A DNA stretch of 64,000 bases, taken from contig JAUJEA010000007.1 of assembly GCA_030442035.1 (NCBI GenBank), positions 1 through 64,000 of the forward strand. The letters run 5' to 3'. The position numbers and the translations under genes are program-made. Position 1 is the first letter of the stretch. The number at the start of each line of letters is the position of its first letter. The notes beneath the pieces were generated by a model, which worked only from the letters and a program-made list of their open reading frames with translations, had not been told where the DNA came from and made no database searches. Origin of the DNA: Splendidivirga corallicola. GTDB lineage: Bacteria; Bacteroidota; Bacteroidia; Cytophagales; Cyclobacteriaceae. Shown piece by piece: positions 33,932 to 43,388 of this stretch.

Positions 33932-35356
33932 TACAAACTTTTCATCCAGCTTGACATATAACGTAGGCGCAAAATAATTCACATCCATATTTTGCATTTT
34001 GTCAACCAGGGCTTTTATCTTATCAGATTTATTCTTCTTCACATCATTGATTGACGTCTTGAGGATTTTAGTGAAGATTAAAATATGTTCACAGTTCTCC
34101 TTGCCAAGTAATCTTATTTGTCTTTGAATACTATTGATTAACTGATTGAACAAATCATAATCATTCAATAGACAATACTGGAGAGCCAAAATCACTTTTA
34201 CTTCAAGTTGAGCGTAGGGGTAGTTCTTAAGGCTGATTTCATTTAACAGATTATTAATCCATCTCGCAGCTTCGTCATATTTGTCGGCATAGTAGCAAGA
34301 CAATGCCCTGTAAATAACATAGGTGACATACTTCGGAATATCATTCATGTCACACTCAAAATCATGAAATAGTCCTTCATTCTCATCATACATCTCACTT
34401 TCATTTCCAAGTCTATTGTGCCTTTTAATCTTGGTCAATAAAAATTGAGGAGGATATGTGAACAAACTATAATTAGAAATGAGTGTACTGGCCGATTCAT
34501 TCACTTCTTCAAAGAAGTTTTCAGCTTTCCTATAAACCTTATAGTGATTATAATATTCCAGCTTCAAGAATTCATAAACAAGTTTCAAATGATAGTAGAT
34601 GGAATCCAGATGATAGGAATTGAAGATCTTCTCTATCTTATCCAACATATCCTCGATAGGCTCCAGATCATCATTGATCGATTCATCAACTTCTACAAAC
34701 ATTCGATGAAAGATGGACATACAGCTTTGATATACATATAAGCGGTGTGATTGATATAAACCACAAACATTGCCCATTTCCTTATTTAATAGCGTAAGCT
34801 CCAACTGATCATTTTCAGAACCTGATAGAGAGTAGTTACCATATTTCTTGAAATACTCGGCCAAAAGATCCTCTGCTTTATCTACTGCCAACATGTAGGC
34901 CACGTGCTGGTTGTAAAGCTGAGAGTAATTAAAATGATCAGGAGAATTTATATGTAGCTTTTTTAGAGACTTATATACTACGGTCAATTCGTTAGATAAA
35001 TCATAATCCAAAAGCTCTTTTTCCAATTTCTTTAGCGTTGCTATGGCAATTGCTTTTTTCTTAGTGAAGAGGATCTCATTAATATTGGCAACTTTCTTCA
35101 GAATATCTGTTCGGGGATTCTCCATTTGTTGCAATAGATACTCCTCTATTTTTTGATTAAGCCTGGATCTTAAAGTATAATATGCATTTGTATTCACCTC
35201 CAGCTCATCCATCACCTTACTGTCCGACATCGACTTCTCTCTCATGGATTTTAATAGGTAAGCAGATTTCTCCGCATTGCTTTCAATGAGCTGATCATAA
35301 ATTGCTTCGTAATCTGATTCCGATAGTTGCTTAATAATGTTTTTTAACTTAGCCAT
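33917..35356 (-). CDS. Conserved helical-repeat protein of unknown function
   Basis: 479 residues, almost entirely alpha-helical, without signal peptide or membrane segment. The later part looks TPR-like (repeated YxxA/ALxCYYADKYDEAARW-type pairs). The N-terminus has a conserved-looking block (SDYEAIYDQLIESNAEKSAYLL). Cytosolic scaffold proteins of this look are common in Cytophagales, with no assigned role. It faces the response regulator but is not co-transcribed with it. Confidence 0.7.
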   Translation of the reverse strand: MAKLKNIIKQLSESDYEAIYDQLIESNAEKSAYLLKSMREKSMSDSKVMDELEVNTNAYYTLRSRLNQKIEEYLLQQMENPRTDILKKVANINEILFTKKKAIAIATLKKLEKELLDYDLSNELTVVYKSLKKLHINSPDHFNYSQLYNQHVAYMLAVDKAEDLLAEYFKKYGNYSLSGSENDQLELTLLNKEMGNVCGLYQSHRLYVYQSCMSIFHRMFVEVDESINDDLEPIEDMLDKIEKIFNSYHLDSIYYHLKLVYEFLKLEYYNHYKVYRKAENFFEEVNESASTLISNYSLFTYPPQFLLTKIKRHNRLGNESEMYDENEGLFHDFECDMNDIPKYVTYVIYRALSCYYADKYDEAARWINNLLNEISLKNYPYAQLEVKVILALQYCLLNDYDLFNQLINSIQRQIRLLGKENCEHILIFTKILKTSINDVKKNKSDKIKALVDKMQNMDVNYFAPTLYVKLDEKFVNKLS

Positions 35357-35641
35357 AGAAGCTCAAATGTTTTTATTTACGGTTCAATGAAATTTAATTT
35401 TTGTTTAAATCTAAGAAAAATCTTACATCTAAAAAACTTAATAAATATAGGTAAAAATTCAGTTCGCCTTTAAAATTGATCTTTTCCAACTTCAAAATAG
35501 ACTATTCAAATAGCCCTTCTTTTTACACCAATCCCTTTTTCTACTTTTAAGGAGCAGTAAATCAATATATTAAATATAACCATTTAAAATTCTCTTTAAC
35601 ACCCCGTATTGCCTTTTTTTAGGTACTTGTTTTTGTCAAAT
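35357..35641. other. Intergenic region upstream of the helical-repeat gene
   Basis: About 285 AT-rich bases between two minus-strand genes. No open frame or consensus promoter could be assigned. Its right end holds the hairpin after the dehydrogenase gene. Confidence 0.35.
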
Positions 35642-35660
35642 ATTGCCTCTGTAAGGCAAT
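35642..35660 (-). terminator. Hairpin directly after the D-2-hydroxyacid dehydrogenase gene
   Basis: A perfect 7-bp stem ATTGCCT/AGGCAAT with a 5-nt loop, two bases from the stop codon. The U content after it on the minus strand is low, so its strength is uncertain. Confidence 0.45.
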
Positions 35661-35662
35661 TG

Positions 35663-38626
35663 TCAAATTATGGCATCCCATAATATTTCAATTGGGTGCA
35701 ATGCTTGCCTGCCTGTTCCATCCATTATTTGGTGCCTGCAACTTGTACCTGGTGCCGCAATAAGAACTCCTTCCGGTTGCTTTCTGATGGTGGGAAATAG
35801 AACCAGCTCACCAATACTCATAGACAAATCATAGTGCTCTTTTTCATACCCGAAGGAGCCCGCCATACCACAACAACCAGATCTTATAAGGTGAGCCTCA
35901 TAGTTTTCCGGAAGAGAAAGTAGTTTTTTAGTAGGCACCAAAGAAGATAATGCTTTCTGATGACAATGACCATGTAGCTTAACTACCTTTTCATCTTTAT
36001 TGAACTGTGCAGATGAGATCTTTCCCTTATCAAGTTCGTTTGACAGAAATTCTTCAATCGTAAAAGTACTGTCAGCAATTTTCTGTGCATCCTCCTTCAA
36101 TCGATCCAGAACAAGGTCCAAATATTCATCTCTCAGTGTAAGGATCGCAGAAGGTTCTATTCCAATGATCGGTGCACTATCGCTACCCTCCTTTTGTAGA
36201 AGCCCTAGCTTTTCAACATTTTTAATCGCAATCTCTTTGGCTTGCTTTAACAATCCTTTAGAGATATAAGTTCTTCCACTTTCCGAATGATCCGGGATTA
36301 TTACTTCATATCCCAGTCTTGTCAACAACTTAATTGCTTTAATGCCAATATTCGTATCATTAAGGTCTGTGAATTCATCGCAGAACAGGTATACCTTCCC
36401 CAGGCTTTGATTTGATTGGGGGCAACCGAAATTCTTTTCTTTGTTTCTATGATACCATTTCCTCAGAGTTGTAGTATGTAACACCGGAAGAGGCCTCTTA
36501 GCCGCAAAACCTACAACTGACTTAAAGATCCCTGACAATAATTTATTCTTCACAAAAAAGTTAAATAATCCCGGAGCTAACGAACCGAGTTGATATCCTT
36601 TACTAAAACTGCCTATCAGTTTAGTACGAAGAGGCACCCCATTGACTTTATAGTACTGATTGAAAGATTCTGCTTTCAGTTTGGCAACATCTACGTTAGA
36701 TGGACATTCCGCTTTACATCCTTTGCAAGAAAGGCATAGATCCATTACTTCCAGGATCTCTTTATGATCAAATGCATTTCCTTTTTCAGATTGTGTAAGT
36801 GTCTCTCTTAATATGTTGGCCCTTGCCCGTGTTGTGTCTTTTTCATTGCGAGTTGCCATATAACTCGGGCACATGGTCCCTCCGGTGAGTTCGGTTTTTC
36901 TACAATCTCCGGAACCATTACAAAGTTCAGCCGCTCTTAAAATTCCCTGATTTTGATCGAAGCTAAATGTTGTTTCGAAGTCAGGTGTATCTTGTCCGGG
37001 TGTATATCGCAAATTGGTATTCATAGGTGGTGTATCCACAATCTTACCCGGATTGAAAATATTATCCGGATCCCAATCCTGCTTGATGCGCCTGATCAAT
37101 TCATAGTTACGATGTCCAACCATATACTGAATAAATTCACCACGAAGTCGACCATCCCCATGTTCACCACTCAATGATCCCTTGTACTTCTTAACGAGTT
37201 TTGCAATCTCCTCCAGGATCGTTCTGAAAAGTTCATTCCCCTCTTGAGTTTTTAAATTTAATATAGGCCTTAAATGCAATTCACCGGAACCTGCATGGGC
37301 ATAATGAACACTATATAAATTATATTTCTTTAGTATTTGGTTAAACTCCTCAATATACTCAGGTAGTTCCTGAACATCGATTGCAGTATCTTCAATGACC
37401 GGTGCTGGTTTTGCATCTCCTGGTAAATTCGACAAAAGTCCAAGTCCTGCCTTTCTCAAGTTCCATACCTTAGCAATATCTTCACCTGTAACAAAAGGGT
37501 AATGATAACCCAGCTTGGCTTCTTCCAGATCTTTCGTTAAAGCTTGTCTTTTCTTTTCCACTTCTTCCATGGAATTTCCAAAAAGCTCTACTACCAAGAT
37601 AGCGCCGGGATCACCTTTGACAAAAAATCTATTTTGGCTTTGTTCAATATTTTGTTTGGTGCATTCCAAAATATAATGATCCATCAACTCACTGGCAGAC
37701 GGATGATATTTCAATGCTACCAGATTAGCTCTTAGTGATTCGTCGATGGTCTCACAATGGATGCATAATAAACCTTTGTTCTCAGGTGGGAGTGGATCAA
37801 GACTTAACTTCACCTCTGTAATAAACCCAAGAGTTCCCTCTGAACCTGCCAGCAATTTGCAAAAGTTAAAAGATTCATCTGAATCACTGAAAGGTTCTGT
37901 TTCCAGTAATAAATCTATTGCGTAGCCGGTATTCCTTCTTGGGATCGATGGTTTTGGAAATTCCCTTCGGATCTCTTCTTTGTTATCTTCCTTACTTAGA
38001 ATCTCTTTAATAGAGCGATAGAGATTGGCCTCAAGATCATTCTTTGTTTCACCTCCAGTGCATTTTGTTTCAAATTCTTCATTAGAAAGAGACTTGAAGG
38101 TTGTTTCGGTGCCATCGCTAAGCACAACATTTGCTTCAAGAAGATGATCTCTGGTACTTCCATAAATAATGGAATTCGAGCCGCAGGAGTTGTTTCCTAC
38201 CATTCCTCCGATCATTGCTCGATTGGCTGTGGATGTTTCAGGTCCGAAGTAAAGGCCATATGCCTTCAAATAAAAGTTGAGTTCATCCCTGATAACTCCT
38301 GGCTGCACTCTCACCCACTTTTCTTCCTTATTTACCTCCAGAACTTTGGTGAATTTCTTGGAAACATCTACCACAATGCCACTTCCAACCACTTGACCTG
38401 CTAACGAGGTTCCGGCTGTTCTGGGAATAAGAGAAGTTTTATGTTTTTTCGCAAACTGCACTAAAGCTTTGATGTCATCAACAGTTCCAGGTATAGCTAT
38501 TCCCTGTGGTACCTCTCTATAAGCGGAAGCATCAGTGGCATAAATCGTCCGCATCACTTTGTCAACATATAATTCGCCGTCAAAGTGCTTTTTCAATTCC
38601 AGAAATTTCTCCTCAAAATCGATCAT
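35663..38626 (-). CDS. FAD-binding and Fe-S D-2-hydroxyacid dehydrogenase (YdiJ/GlcD-GlcF fusion type)
   Basis: A 987-residue flavoprotein. The N-terminal half is a PCMH-type FAD domain (PRTAGTSLAGQVVGSG) and FAD-oxidase C domain (SGEHGDGRLRGEF). Next come two cysteine clusters for 4Fe-4S binding (CNGSGDC...CP near 570, CLSCKGCKAECP near 635). Two CCG domains follow (GHCHQKAL and SGCCGMAGSFG). The same order occurs in E. coli YdiJ, a D-2-hydroxyglutarate dehydrogenase, and in fused D-lactate/glycolate dehydrogenases. The exact substrate is open. Electrons probably go to the quinone pool. Stand-alone gene. Confidence 0.9.
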   Translation of the reverse strand: MIDFEEKFLELKKHFDGELYVDKVMRTIYATDASAYREVPQGIAIPGTVDDIKALVQFAKKHKTSLIPRTAGTSLAGQVVGSGIVVDVSKKFTKVLEVNKEEKWVRVQPGVIRDELNFYLKAYGLYFGPETSTANRAMIGGMVGNNSCGSNSIIYGSTRDHLLEANVVLSDGTETTFKSLSNEEFETKCTGGETKNDLEANLYRSIKEILSKEDNKEEIRREFPKPSIPRRNTGYAIDLLLETEPFSDSDESFNFCKLLAGSEGTLGFITEVKLSLDPLPPENKGLLCIHCETIDESLRANLVALKYHPSASELMDHYILECTKQNIEQSQNRFFVKGDPGAILVVELFGNSMEEVEKKRQALTKDLEEAKLGYHYPFVTGEDIAKVWNLRKAGLGLLSNLPGDAKPAPVIEDTAIDVQELPEYIEEFNQILKKYNLYSVHYAHAGSGELHLRPILNLKTQEGNELFRTILEEIAKLVKKYKGSLSGEHGDGRLRGEFIQYMVGHRNYELIRRIKQDWDPDNIFNPGKIVDTPPMNTNLRYTPGQDTPDFETTFSFDQNQGILRAAELCNGSGDCRKTELTGGTMCPSYMATRNEKDTTRARANILRETLTQSEKGNAFDHKEILEVMDLCLSCKGCKAECPSNVDVAKLKAESFNQYYKVNGVPLRTKLIGSFSKGYQLGSLAPGLFNFFVKNKLLSGIFKSVVGFAAKRPLPVLHTTTLRKWYHRNKEKNFGCPQSNQSLGKVYLFCDEFTDLNDTNIGIKAIKLLTRLGYEVIIPDHSESGRTYISKGLLKQAKEIAIKNVEKLGLLQKEGSDSAPIIGIEPSAILTLRDEYLDLVLDRLKEDAQKIADSTFTIEEFLSNELDKGKISSAQFNKDEKVVKLHGHCHQKALSSLVPTKKLLSLPENYEAHLIRSGCCGMAGSFGYEKEHYDLSMSIGELVLFPTIRKQPEGVLIAAPGTSCRHQIMDGTGRQALHPIEILWDAII

Positions 38627-38804
38627 ATAATGAATAATGTAAATCAGCTTCTAAATTAAGGTAAGTATTCAAGTTTGACCTAAAAGCTGATATTTTTTCT
38701 ATGTGAATACTCCTCACTGTAAGACAATCTGAGTTTAATATTTCCTTATAACACGACAAATATTTTAATCAAAGATTGAAATCAACGGTTAGAAAGGCAT
38801 ATAA

Positions 38805-38831
38805 CAAAAAAGGCACTCTCTATGAGTGCCT
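38805..38831 (-). terminator. Terminator of tRNA-Ala
   Basis: A perfect 8-bp stem AGGCACTC/GAGTGCCT (38811-38818 with 38824-38831) with a 5-nt loop and six U residues on the minus strand. The stem begins with the last A of the encoded CCA end, so the hairpin abuts the mature tRNA. Confidence 0.85.
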
Positions 38832-38907
38832 GGTGGAGCATATCGGAGTCGAACCGATGACCTCTACGCTGCCAGCGTAGCGCTCTAGCCAGCTGAGCTA
38901 ATGCCCC
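38831..38907 (-). tRNA. tRNA-Ala (anticodon GGC), CCA encoded
   Basis: A 74-nt cloverleaf plus encoded CCA. The acceptor stem GGGGCAT/ATGCTCC contains the G3-U70 wobble pair that identifies alanine tRNAs. Anticodon loop CTGGCAG gives GGC. Unlike the other two tRNAs in the window, its 3' CCA is present in the DNA. Confidence 0.97.
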
Positions 38908-38917
38908 AATTATGTTG

Positions 38918-38925
38918 CAAATATA
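38918..38925 (-). promoter_or_regulatory. -7 element of tRNA-Ala
   Basis: TATATTTG on the minus strand, 11 nt before the tRNA 5' end. A TTG at 38942-38944 is only 16 nt further, so the -33 element is imperfect. It lies just beyond the 3' end of the NlpC/P60 gene. Confidence 0.45.
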
Positions 38926-38936
38926 TCCAAAAAATG

Positions 38937-39437
38937 TTAATCAAAAAATGGTCTTCTGGCTTTTACAAAGATGCCTTTATAATAGTTTGACAAGAGGTTA
39001 TTCTCAATTACACCCAGGGATGATGACGCATGAATAAACATAATTTCTTTCTTGCCTTTGACTTCGGTAACCATTCCAACATGAGTGATTTTACGCCGGT
39101 TTTTCTTAGCGGCAAAGAATACTAAATCACCCGGCTCTAGTTCCTTAATTTTAACACCTTTGCCAATTTTGCTTTGATCCTTTGAGGTTCTCGGAAGATT
39201 AATTCCGGCCGATTGGAATGAAATTAATAAAAGGCCAGAACAGTCCATACCAGTTCTAGTAGTACCTCCCCATCTGTAAGGTGTCCCTACGAAAGACCTT
39301 GAAGTCGCTACTATTTTTTTTATTTTTTTTTCTCTGGCTGAAAGTTTTTTAGCGGATGTACAAGAGGCGCCCAACATCAAAAGGGAAATTAAATAAATTG
39401 AGTACTTTAGCGCAGCTAAGTCTATATCCTTGTTCAA
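38937..39437 (-). CDS. NlpC/P60-family lipoprotein peptidase
   Basis: A 166-residue cell-wall endopeptidase of family C40. A lipoprotein signal ends LGASC (Cys26). The catalytic Cys66 is in GMDCSGLL, His119 in THVGMV and His136 in FIHASSS. The YRWGGTTRTG approach to the active site is typical. Such enzymes cut D-Glu/meso-DAP bonds in peptidoglycan stem peptides. It is followed on the same strand by tRNA-Ala and has no enzyme partner nearby. Confidence 0.93.
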   Translation of the reverse strand: MNKDIDLAALKYSIYLISLLMLGASCTSAKKLSAREKKIKKIVATSRSFVGTPYRWGGTTRTGMDCSGLLLISFQSAGINLPRTSKDQSKIGKGVKIKELEPGDLVFFAAKKNRRKITHVGMVTEVKGKKEIMFIHASSSLGVIENNLLSNYYKGIFVKARRPFFD

Positions 39438-39540
39438 ATCAAATTGTTTAGTTCACAGCAAATATATAGATTGGTCGTTGACCACTGAATATTTCAAAAA
39501 ATTTTATTTGAATTATTAACACAAGTTTCTTTTAAATATT

Positions 39541-41445
39541 ATGTGCGGTATCACCGGAATATATGCCTTTAACGAAGTGGGAAGATTTAACATGATCAAT
39601 CTTTCCGGCGCTACAGATAAGATAAGCAGCAGAGGGCCCGACAGCAAAGGTATGTTTACGGAGTACAACGTTGGGTTAGGACACAGGCGACTTTCTATTA
39701 TAGACACCTCCTCTGATGGCAATCAACCCATGCATGATGATAGCGGTAGATTCACAATTATATTTAATGGTGAAATTTATAATTACCGTGAATTAAGGGC
39801 TGGGCTGGAAAGGCTGGGTGTTACCTTTCAATCTAATTCGGATACGGAAGTGCTATTAAAGCTTTTTATCCGGGAAAAGAAAGATTGTCTTGGAAAGTTA
39901 AATGGCTTCTTTTCATTTGCCATTTTTGATAAGGAAGAAAATTCCTTATTCATAGCAAGAGATCGGATAGGCATAAAACCTCTTCTTTATTACCACGACG
40001 AGGACAAATTGATTTTTGGATCAGAGATGAAATCAATCCTTGCTTATGGTATTGAAAAAGAAATTGATTACACATCCCTCTACCAATATTTACAATTTAA
40101 TTATATAATAGCTCCCGCAACTATCTTAAAAGGTGTAAAAAAGTTATTGCCAGGTCATTTCATGATGATAAAAGGCAAGCAGGTTCAAATCGAGAAATAC
40201 TATCAGGTTGCCTATAATAGAAATGCTTTGAACCCAAACAACTTGAGCTATGAGCAACAAAAACAACAATTGATAGATAAACTGGAAAAATCTGTCAAAA
40301 AGAGGTTGGTAGCAGATGTTCCATTGGGAGCATTTTTAAGTGGCGGCATCGATTCTTCTGTAATTACAGCGCTAGCTAGCAGGCATGTAGAAAAACTCAA
40401 TACCTTTTCAATAGGTTATAAAGACGAACCATTCTTTGATGAAACCAAATATGCCAACCTGGTTGCCAAGAAATTCGATACTAACCATACTGTCTTTTCA
40501 TTATCCAATCAGGATTTATATGAGCACTTATTTGATATTTTGGATTACATAGATGAACCCTTTGCAGATTCTTCAGCAATCCCGGTTTACATATTGAGTA
40601 AGCATACCAGGGAAATCGCTACGGTAGCACTGTCAGGGGATGGCGCTGATGAAATGTTCTCCGGCTATAATAAACACAGTGCCAGTCTTAGAGTCGCCAA
40701 AGGTGGTACAGCTGCTCAACTGGTAAAAGGAGCCCTTCCATTGTGGAACATATTACCAAAATCCAGAAATAATGCTGTTGGTAATAAGATCAGACAGTTG
40801 CAAAGGTTTGCCATTGGCATGCGACTTAGTAATAAGGAACGATACTGGAGGTGGGCACAATTCACTTCCGAATCTGAAGCATTCAATGTATTGAATAAAT
40901 CTTCCAAAGAACAACTTGACCAGGATGATTTTAAGCAAAAAAAGCTTGAAATACTGAAATATATAAATGGCAATGGCGATATCAATGATGTACTTTACAC
41001 AGATATGCATTTGGTACTCACCAATGATATGCTTACAAAAGTGGATCTGATGTCAATGGCCAATAGCCTGGAGATACGTGTTCCTTTCCTGGATCATGAA
41101 CTGGTTGATTTCGCTTTTTCTCTTCCTCAGAGTTCAAAGATAAACGAGAACATGAGAAAACGCATTTTGCAGGATTCGTTCAGAGATATCTTACCTCCCG
41201 AATTATATAATCGCCCTAAACATGGTTTTGAAATCCCCTTGCTGAAATGGTTTAGATCAGAACTTAGATCCTTAATCGAGCATGATCTTTTACGTGATCA
41301 GTTCATTCAAGAACAAAATATTTTTGATGGCGAGGAAATTAAGAAATTAAAGAAAAAACTTTTCTCTTCAAATCCAGGTGATATACATGCCCGTATTTGG
41401 GGGTTAATAGTATTTCAATGGTGGTGGAAAAAAAATATGGCCTGA
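39541..41445 (+). CDS. asnB: Asparagine synthase, glutamine-hydrolysing
   Basis: 634 residues. Cys2 of MCGITGIY is the N-terminal nucleophile of the class II glutaminase domain. The synthetase domain has the PP-loop SGGIDSS (267-273) and the later VDLMSMANSLEIRVPFLD region (core MANSLEIRVPFLDHEL). This layout also occurs in AsnB-like enzymes of exopolysaccharide gene clusters. No glycosyltransferases are adjacent here, so the metabolic role is more likely. Start and length are normal. Confidence 0.92.
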   Translation: MCGITGIYAFNEVGRFNMINLSGATDKISSRGPDSKGMFTEYNVGLGHRRLSIIDTSSDGNQPMHDDSGRFTIIFNGEIYNYRELRAGLERLGVTFQSNSDTEVLLKLFIREKKDCLGKLNGFFSFAIFDKEENSLFIARDRIGIKPLLYYHDEDKLIFGSEMKSILAYGIEKEIDYTSLYQYLQFNYIIAPATILKGVKKLLPGHFMMIKGKQVQIEKYYQVAYNRNALNPNNLSYEQQKQQLIDKLEKSVKKRLVADVPLGAFLSGGIDSSVITALASRHVEKLNTFSIGYKDEPFFDETKYANLVAKKFDTNHTVFSLSNQDLYEHLFDILDYIDEPFADSSAIPVYILSKHTREIATVALSGDGADEMFSGYNKHSASLRVAKGGTAAQLVKGALPLWNILPKSRNNAVGNKIRQLQRFAIGMRLSNKERYWRWAQFTSESEAFNVLNKSSKEQLDQDDFKQKKLEILKYINGNGDINDVLYTDMHLVLTNDMLTKVDLMSMANSLEIRVPFLDHELVDFAFSLPQSSKINENMRKRILQDSFRDILPPELYNRPKHGFEIPLLKWFRSELRSLIEHDLLRDQFIQEQNIFDGEEIKKLKKKLFSSNPGDIHARIWGLIVFQWWWKKNMA

Positions 41446-41518
41446 TCTAATTACCTGGATTATGGTTATTGGGAGCCATTGTTTTTTAAATTTCCAAATA
41501 ACTAGCGGCCATAAAAAT

Positions 41519-41584
41519 GGTAGATGGCTATTGGCAGTCGGTCAACATAACATTGAGGTATCCAACTACCAAATAGCCATACCT
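41519..41584. terminator. Inverted repeat between asnB and dps
   Basis: ATGGCTATTGG (41524-41534) pairs with CCAAATAGCCAT (41569-41580) with one bulge, extendable by GGTA/ACC at the ends. The 34-nt loop and lack of T runs make it an atypical terminator. It sits between convergent genes. Confidence 0.35.
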
Positions 41585-41635
41585 AAACCTATCTTTTAAT
41601 TCTTCTCTCCAGTTTAAAAAAACTCTTCAACTTAA

Positions 41636-42109
41636 TTATTTCAACCAAGCTCTGAACATCCAGCTTGTCTTCTCATGCACTTTGATCATATCTGATACAA
41701 GTGTTGCGCTACCTTCATCATCCGCTTCATTCGCCAAGCTCAACACTTCTTTCTCTTTGATGATCAACTTCTGCAAGTTGTTAACTACCGTCATCACTGC
41801 CGTTTCCGCATCGTGAACATTCGTAGTTGATTGTATACCTGAATTTGATAGGTAATTTTCAAAGGAGTGAAATGGGACAGCGTCTAATGCTAGAATCCTC
41901 TCTGCAACGTCATCAATATTCACCGCCGCCTCATTATACAACTCCTCGAACTTTTGGTGCAGGTCAAAAAAGCCTTGACCTTGTATATTCCAATGAAATC
42001 CTCTCAGATTCTGATAAAATATTTGTAAGTCAGATAGTAGTCCGTTTAATTCTTCAGCTATTCTTTCAGCTTCCTGAATTTCAATGCCGATCATATTCAC
42101 ATTACTCAT
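41636..42109 (-). CDS. dps: Dps/ferritin-like DNA-protection protein
   Basis: 157 residues. The Dps signature NLRGFHWNIQGQGFFDLHQKFEELY (core FHWNIQGQGFFDLHQ) supplies the ferroxidase His and Asp/Glu ligands, and IDDVAERIL continues the site. It forms a dodecamer that oxidises iron with hydrogen peroxide and shields DNA. The N-terminus is short and not very basic, so DNA binding may be weak. It is monocistronic. The Fur-type gene at 2.7 kb is a candidate regulator, without direct evidence. Confidence 0.92.
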   Translation of the reverse strand: MSNVNMIGIEIQEAERIAEELNGLLSDLQIFYQNLRGFHWNIQGQGFFDLHQKFEELYNEAAVNIDDVAERILALDAVPFHSFENYLSNSGIQSTTNVHDAETAVMTVVNNLQKLIIKEKEVLSLANEADDEGSATLVSDMIKVHEKTSWMFRAWLK

Positions 42110-42340
42110 AGTTATTATCGTTTAGGTTTATTAATCTATACGCAAAGAAATTTTTTACGGATGATAATTGCAATCTATTGTTTTTATATGAACATAGAAG
42201 AAATCTATCTTTCACAATAGATCGGTCAACACCATTGTGTGGAGGGATTATTTAAAGTAATAAGGCAATGTATTGCTATACCTGGGGGAAACATTTAAGT
42301 ACAACAGAACCCATTAAGAGACTTTACAGGTTCATATCAT

Positions 42341-43369
42341 TTAACTCTTTTTGATTAAAGCCGTCTTCAGACTGTTTTTAAGAATTTGTCCCATGGTTTC
42401 ACATTTGAGGAATACTTTATTTTTGTAATGTTCTGCCAGTTCATTTCTTAGCAATTCAACATTTTCCTGAGTAGAAATAACATCATTCTGCATTGCATCC
42501 AATAATTCCTTGATCACATATCTGGATGTTTTGATCCTGGTGGCAATTAATGATCTTTCTTCCTTTTGATATTGCCTTACGGTTTCAGGTGTCATATGCC
42601 TAAGCCCGATTTCAATAATGGGGTTATTGGGTTTAAAGTATTGTGGCATGTAAACTGCCTTCCTCCCCTCATATGATTGCTGATCAAAATCGATGGCACG
42701 TATTCTATAGTGGATCTCTTCAAAATCCGGGGTGATATCTATCACAAAATTACTGGAATGCATATCTCCCAATAATCTCACAAAACATCTTTCGTTAAAC
42801 TTTACAAATTCCTTGGCTAATCTTATTTCATTCAACCTGCTGTCTTCCAAATGATGCTTAATGAACTGATCCCCCGGGATCCCTGCAATGTGCTCTTCAA
42901 TCAATGTCTCCTGATCTACCATATAGCTTATCCTGTTAGGAGAAAGCAAGTGTTCCAATTCCAATCCGTAGATCCTGGAAGCATCGGCATTCTTTACATA
43001 AAAATAATCGAAATTATCATTGATCTTATTCACTATTCTGATCCTGAAAGGCTGGGTATTCCCATAGACACATACATCCACTCTATCCACAAATAAATGA
43101 TCCATAACAGATATATCACCAGCCGCTTTCAACACGGAATAGATCTTTTTTAGGTTATGGTGGATACTTTCCATATCAGATTGCGGATAGAAAACTGTTT
43201 CCCACAATGTATCATCACCCCAATTGTCATATAATGCAATGGAATTATCATATCGCAAAAGATCGGAATATCTTATGGGCACAACAACCTCACGTTCCTG
43301 TTCTTTAAGGTATCTGCGCAGCCCCGGGCTTATTTTAAAAGGGATCTTTTTCTTGCTTATCAGCGCCAT
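42341..43369 (-). CDS. Kinase-fold protein (aminoglycoside-phosphotransferase-like) of unknown substrate
   Basis: 342 residues, no signal peptide. Two short motifs match the eukaryotic-like/APH kinase active site: the catalytic loop LLGDMHSSNFVID (about 199-211), equivalent to HGDxHxxN, and RAIDFDQ (224-230), equivalent to the metal-binding DFG/DxD. An upstream EEHIAGIPGDQF segment fits the hinge region of APH enzymes. No N-terminal glycine-rich loop is obvious. It lies 19 bases downstream of murF on the same strand, so it is probably co-transcribed and linked to cell envelope synthesis. I do not know a named family. Confidence 0.7.
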   Translation of the reverse strand: MALISKKKIPFKISPGLRRYLKEQEREVVVPIRYSDLLRYDNSIALYDNWGDDTLWETVFYPQSDMESIHHNLKKIYSVLKAAGDISVMDHLFVDRVDVCVYGNTQPFRIRIVNKINDNFDYFYVKNADASRIYGLELEHLLSPNRISYMVDQETLIEEHIAGIPGDQFIKHHLEDSRLNEIRLAKEFVKFNERCFVRLLGDMHSSNFVIDITPDFEEIHYRIRAIDFDQQSYEGRKAVYMPQYFKPNNPIIEIGLRHMTPETVRQYQKEERSLIATRIKTSRYVIKELLDAMQNDVISTQENVELLRNELAEHYKNKVFLKCETMGQILKNSLKTALIKKS

Positions 43370-43388
43370 AACAAATCAAAAGTCTCAT

